A stretch of DNA of 36,533 bases, taken from an uncultured Granulosicoccaceae bacterium (GTDB lineage: Bacteria > Pseudomonadota > Gammaproteobacteria > Granulosicoccales > Granulosicoccaceae). A model generated the notes under the pieces. The model was not told where the DNA came from and searched no databases. It was given only the letters and a program-made list of their open reading frames with translations. Shown one piece after another: positions 33,264 through 36,533 of the stretch. The stretch lies in contig CAKZVB010000231.1 of NCBI GenBank assembly GCA_937922015.1, positions 1-36,533 on the forward strand, in the 5' to 3' direction. Position numbers and translations under genes: made by a program. Every line of letters begins with the position of its first letter. The stretch's first letter is position 1.

Positions 33264-33752
33264 ATGCAGAATCCTTTAGTGGGTGTAGTGATGGGCAGTG
33301 ACAGTGACTGGGGTGTGATGAAAAATGCCCATGAAGTACTGCTGTCCTTTGGTGTAGAGCACGAATGCCGGGTTGTTTCAGCCCACCGTACCCCGGACTT
33401 GTTGTACACCTACGCCGAAGAAGCCAAACAGCGCGGCATGAAGGCTATTATTGCCGGCGCTGGCGGGGCGGCGCACCTGCCGGGTATGCTGGCGGCGAAA
33501 ACCATTGTGCCTGTGCTTGGCGTGCCGGTACCCTCACGTCACCTGAGTGGTAATGATTCTCTCCTGTCAATTGTTCAAATGCCGCGTGGCGTGCCAGTCG
33601 CTACCTTCGCTATTGGTGACGCGGGTGCCGCTAACGCCGCGTTGTTTGCGATTGCCATGCTGGCCAATGGTGATGCGGCGCTTGCTGAAAAACTGCATGA
33701 TTTCAGACAAGTTCAAAGAGACAAAGCACTGAGTGCGGAGTTACCGGTTTGA
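33264..33752 (+). CDS. purE: N5-carboxyaminoimidazole ribonucleotide mutase
   Basis: A 162-residue class I PurE, which moves the carboxyl group of N5-CAIR to give CAIR in purine synthesis. Seen: [15 protein letters not shown], the catalytic loop [34 protein letters not shown] and [15 protein letters not shown]. The start at 33264 gives the standard N-terminus and length; the frame back to 33219 is not homologous. Its stop shares one base with the purK start, so the pair is translationally coupled, as in most gammaproteobacteria. The presence of purK confirms the two-step, ATP-dependent route rather than direct AIR carboxylation. Confidence 0.97.
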   Translation: MQNPLVGVVMGSDSDWGVMKNAHEVLLSFGVEHECRVVSAHRTPDLLYTYAEEAKQRGMKAIIAGAGGAAHLPGMLAAKTIVPVLGVPVPSRHLSGNDSLLSIVQMPRGVPVATFAIGDAGAANAALFAIAMLANGDAALAEKLHDFRQVQRDKALSAELPV

Positions 33753-34900
33753 TGAAAGCACACAGTCAGGCGTTATTGCCCGGAGCAATGCTGGGTGTTT
33801 TGGGCGGTGGCCAGTTGGGCCGTATGTTTGCACATGCTGCAACGCAGATGGGTTACCGGGTAACGGTGCTTGACCCGGCAGTCCGCGGGCCGGCAGCCGA
33901 AGTTGCCACGCGACACCTGTGTTATTCGTATGATGATCCAAAAGGCCTTGAAGAGCTCGCCGGCAGCTGCGATGCCGTCACCACTGAATTTGAAAACGTA
34001 CCGGCGCACAGCCTGCGATATCTGCAGCAGCACACCCGGGTATCGCCGCCACCGGCGGCAGTAGAAATCGCCCAAAGTCGTATTCGTGAAAAAAACTTCT
34101 TTAAACAAAATAGTGTGCCGACTAACCATTTTTATTTACTGACCTCTGATGCCGATATCGATGACGGTTTTGCACAGATGAGTGGCAAAGCAGTTATAAA
34201 GACCACTCAGTTAGGGTATGACGGTAAAGGGCAAAGAGTCTGCAATAGCGCAGCCGAAGCCCGTCAGGCGTTTAAAGAATTCGGCTCGGTAGAATGTTTA
34301 CTGGAAGACTTTGTGCCATTTGATCTGGAAGTCTCCGTTGTGCTGGCTCGTGATATTCACGGTAACACTGAAGTCTTTCCTGTCGTAGAAAATCAACACA
34401 GCAATGGCATATTGGATGTTTGTATAGTGCCGGCCAGAGTATCAGCAACAGTTTCAGATACAGCAAAGAACATTGCCTGCAAGCTTGCGAACGCACTTGA
34501 GTATGTTGGTGTACTTGCCGTCGAAATGTTTGTGTCAGGTGATACCTTACTGGTTAACGAAATTGCACCGCGCCCGCACAATAGCGGCCACTATACGCTT
34601 GATGCCACTGATCATTCACAGTTCGATCAACAAGTGCGAACGCTGTGCGGTTTGCAAGCGGCAAAAATCACGCAGCAGCAACCGGCAGTGATGCTTAATG
34701 TGCTTGGTGATCTGGTTCTTGATGAGAAGTTTAGCTGGGAAATTCTTTGTAGCGAATCAGACAGTCATCTGCATGTGTATGGAAAAGAAGAAGCTCGATC
34801 CGGTCGCAAGATGGCGCATGTGAATTTTCTGGGCAACGATGTGGACGATATTCTGCGACGAGTGGTCACAATAAAAGGGCAGTTTCCAGAGGTATATTGA
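33752..34900 (+). CDS. purK: N5-carboxyaminoimidazole ribonucleotide synthase
   Basis: A 382-residue ATP-grasp enzyme that makes N5-CAIR from AIR, bicarbonate and ATP. Seen: LGVLGGGQLGRMFAHAA, TTEFENVPAHSL, the ATP-grasp core AVIKTTQLGYDGKGQRV, and the metal/ATP site VLAVEMFVSGDTLLVNEIA followed by PRPHNSGHYTLDA. The ATG at 33752 overlaps the last base of the purE stop (TGATG); a TTG at 33749 is the alternative. The length is slightly above that of E. coli PurK (355). It works directly with PurE, and its product pathway leads to the purC enzyme encoded on the other strand. Confidence 0.96.
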   Translation: MKAHSQALLPGAMLGVLGGGQLGRMFAHAATQMGYRVTVLDPAVRGPAAEVATRHLCYSYDDPKGLEELAGSCDAVTTEFENVPAHSLRYLQQHTRVSPPPAAVEIAQSRIREKNFFKQNSVPTNHFYLLTSDADIDDGFAQMSGKAVIKTTQLGYDGKGQRVCNSAAEARQAFKEFGSVECLLEDFVPFDLEVSVVLARDIHGNTEVFPVVENQHSNGILDVCIVPARVSATVSDTAKNIACKLANALEYVGVLAVEMFVSGDTLLVNEIAPRPHNSGHYTLDATDHSQFDQQVRTLCGLQAAKITQQQPAVMLNVLGDLVLDEKFSWEILCSESDSHLHVYGKEEARSGRKMAHVNFLGNDVDDILRRVVTIKGQFPEVY

Positions 34901-34915
34901 CGTTTAATTTCTGTT

Positions 34916-34943
34916 GCCGGCGCTGATCATCTTCAGCGTTGGC
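34916..34943. terminator. Hairpin between convergent purK and GNAT genes
   Basis: GCCGGCGCTGA (34916-34926) and TCAGCGTTGGC (34933-34943) pair over 11 positions, including two G-T wobbles, with a 6-nt loop. It lies 16 bp after the purK stop. Neither strand has a T-run, so it is a possible bidirectional but non-canonical terminator. Confidence 0.4.
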
Positions 34944-35007
34944 AAATATCCTATTGAACCAGCTGCCTGATAGCCACAGTATCTCAAAAATTTGTGTTAC
35001 ACCTGCT

Positions 35008-35535
35008 TCAACACTCACAGGCATATATGTAAGCATCGCGGGGTGTAGTCGAGATATTCGGGCAGGTGATATATCTCTCGGCAATTCCTTTGCAGGCCAG
35101 GCCGGCTCTCTGCATCACCCTGGCAGACGCCACGTTATCTGTATCGCAAACGGCAACGATACGCGCGATACCAGCTAAATGCTCCAGTTGTTTTCGCAGC
35201 CCGATCACGGCTTCGGTTGCGATGCCACGGTTCCATTGATCTGAATCGAGGAGAAATCCCACATCGGCGGTATCCCCATGAATTCTGCTGGTCATGCTAC
35301 CCACTACGACGCTGTCGTCGCTGGTGGTGATCACCCAGAAATATTCTTCGCCACACTCCCATCGAGTTGTCCAGTGAGCCAGATTGGCCAACACACTTTC
35401 AATATTTGAGGAAGTCGGCCAGTTCAACCATTTGGTGACGTCAGAATTCGAGCTGAATTTAAAAATAGCGTTGACGTCGTCACTCTGCGGTCGCCTCATG
35501 GTCAGCCTCTGGGTGTGGAATTCAGGCGGCAACAT
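35008..35535 (-). CDS. GNAT-family N-acetyltransferase (RimJ/RimL-like)
   Basis: A 175-residue GNAT acetyltransferase of the Acetyltransf_3 (RimJ/RimL/YdaF) type. Seen: the opening TQRLTMRRPQSDDVNAIF, typical of this branch, the beta-4 strand region VVGSMTSRIHGDTADVGFLL, the acetyl-CoA loop QWNRGIATEAV, and AVCDTDNVASARVMQRAGL, the usual N-x-(A/S)SxRVMxKxG motif. These enzymes acetylate protein N-termini, antibiotics or small amines; the substrate is not predictable here. No clear ribosome-binding site is seen. It is convergent with purK and divergent from the FG-GAP gene. Confidence 0.87.
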   Translation of the reverse strand: MLPPEFHTQRLTMRRPQSDDVNAIFKFSSNSDVTKWLNWPTSSNIESVLANLAHWTTRWECGEEYFWVITTSDDSVVVGSMTSRIHGDTADVGFLLDSDQWNRGIATEAVIGLRKQLEHLAGIARIVAVCDTDNVASARVMQRAGLACKGIAERYITCPNISTTPRDAYIYACEC

Positions 35536-35784
35536 AAAATTCTTACTCTGCTATTAATGCCCGCGACTTTGTTAATCTCTGTTAACTCGTTCAGAGGCCG
35601 TTCTGTTGGCTTTACAGCAGCAGGTTTGGTGCCTGTTGCCCAAGAGGCCGATCCTGCCAGGTGCAGGATTGGATCTGCCGGTGTGCTATTGGTAGCATTT
35701 TGGCGAATCAGGCTTGCCTGCTCTTTGACAATATCGAATCCATTCTTTATAGTGTCATGACGCTAAGTAAGTTGGAAATTAGAT

Positions 35785-36533
35785 ATGTTCGTTCTTTCTG
35801 TTATTCGTAACGCTGTACTCGTTAGTTTTTTGCTGGGCGGTGTGGTTAACGCCCAGAATACCAAATACTACGAGGTGCAGGATATACCGGTAAATAACGC
35901 TGACAGTGCCTCACTTTCCAGTGTGCTGCTCGAAGATTTTAATCTTGACGGCAACCTGGATATTTTAGTGATGAGTAATACTAGTGTGTTCCTGTCTTTA
36001 AACAACGGTGATGGAACCTATTTGCCAGTGACTTCAGTTGGTGATGAATGGCACTACAATCACAGGCCATTGATTGCCGATTTTAATTCAGACGGCTATC
36101 CGGATGTCATGGTCAAAGGAAAAATGTACATTAACGCAGGTGATGGAACGCTTCAGAGCGGTGTTTTATATCACTCCTGGTTCCAGTATTGCAGAGATCC
36201 AAAAGGCATAGACGTTAATAATGATGGCAGAGTCGATGTGCTGTGTCAGTTTGACCGAACACGTGCAGCAAGCAATACCACTCACGGTATTTATACTTTT
36301 ATCAATCGAGGTGACCTGAGCTTTTCCTACACTGATCGAGTAATTATAGAGGCGCAAACCGCAAGAAACGTTTGGGGCATGGCACAGGGTGATATTAATA
36401 ACGATGGCATAGATGATCTGGTACAGCCCTCTAATGTTAGTCCGGCAGATCAATTCACGAGAACAGACAGTCATGCAGTCACCAGCTTTCCCGGGACGCA
36501 AAACGGTTTCGAGTCCAGCCGGCAATTCAGCAC
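35785..36533 (+). CDS. Secreted FG-GAP/VCBS repeat protein (3' truncated by window end)
   Basis: An open frame of 249 codons that runs off the window without a stop. GGAA (35774-35777) lies 7 nt before the ATG. The N-terminus is a Sec signal peptide (MFVLSVIRN, a hydrophobic core, then VVNAQ with likely cleavage after Ala). The rest shows at least four calcium-binding DxDxDG-like loops: DFNLDGNLDI, DFNSDGYPDV, DVNNDGRVDV and DINNDGIDDL, spaced as in FG-GAP/VCBS beta-propeller blades. Such proteins are exported and often act in adhesion, or as the propeller part of larger surface proteins or enzymes. What follows beyond the window decides its role. Confidence 0.85.
   Translation, partial: MFVLSVIRNAVLVSFLLGGVVNAQNTKYYEVQDIPVNNADSASLSSVLLEDFNLDGNLDILVMSNTSVFLSLNNGDGTYLPVTSVGDEWHYNHRPLIADFNSDGYPDVMVKGKMYINAGDGTLQSGVLYHSWFQYCRDPKGIDVNNDGRVDVLCQFDRTRAASNTTHGIYTFINRGDLSFSYTDRVIIEAQTARNVWGMAQGDINNDGIDDLVQPSNVSPADQFTRTDSHAVTSFPGTQNGFESSRQFS

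Noticed and set aside
35515..35760. 81-codon frame overlapping the GNAT start
   Set aside because: It overlaps the start of the GNAT gene and the upstream region of the FG-GAP gene and has no motif support.

Overview
The window looks like chromosomal DNA of a free-living, probably marine, gammaproteobacterium. The evidence is a sigma-70 that follows E. coli RpoD almost end to end, an ilvA/rpiA divergent pair, an rplM-rpsI pair, a tkt-gap-pgk-pyk-aldolase cluster, and purE-purK. Genus cannot be read from the sequence. There is no IS element, phage, CRISPR array or rRNA. Gene density is high and almost every large reading frame matches a known family.

Layout. 1-780: end of rplM, then rpsI and a strong terminator. 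780-1570: a 22-codon small ORF whose ribosome-binding site lies inside a perfect hairpin, followed in the same frame by a TTG-started coiled-coil gene. 1987-7305: a lipoprotein metallopeptidase, an EamA transporter, ilvA, rpiA, a small pentapeptide-repeat protein and a PhyH-type dioxygenase. 7486-13032: one very long gene encoding a tandem (double-length) UvrA-like protein with four ABC ATPase cassettes. 13094-21775: an XdhC/CoxF-like protein, a Rieske oxygenase, a CHASE-PAS-GGDEF-EAL c-di-GMP protein, a DUF533/TerB-like protein, a MoxR/CoxD ATPase overlapping a CoxE-like VWA protein, and a one-domain OmpR-type DNA-binding protein. 22328-22663: a tRNA-Ile(CAU) gene on the minus strand, interrupted after the anticodon by a 259-nt group I intron. 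22906-24744: rpoD. 25163-32244: tkt, gap, pgk, pyk and a class I fructose-bisphosphate aldolase. 32271-34900: purC (minus), purE, purK. 35008-end: a GNAT acetyltransferase and the 5' part of a secreted FG-GAP/VCBS repeat protein that runs off the window.

How the parts work together. The tkt-to-aldolase block covers lower glycolysis/gluconeogenesis and the pentose-phosphate link, which rpiA also feeds. purE and purK turn AIR into CAIR and purC uses CAIR. The XdhC, MoxR and VWA proteins are the CoxF/CoxD/CoxE-type maturation trio of molybdenum hydroxylases, but no hydroxylase subunit lies in the window. The most distinctive elements are the group I intron in tRNA-Ile(CAU), the tandem UvrA, the orphan Cox-type accessory set beside a Rieske oxygenase, and the small ORF with a potentially masked ribosome-binding site.
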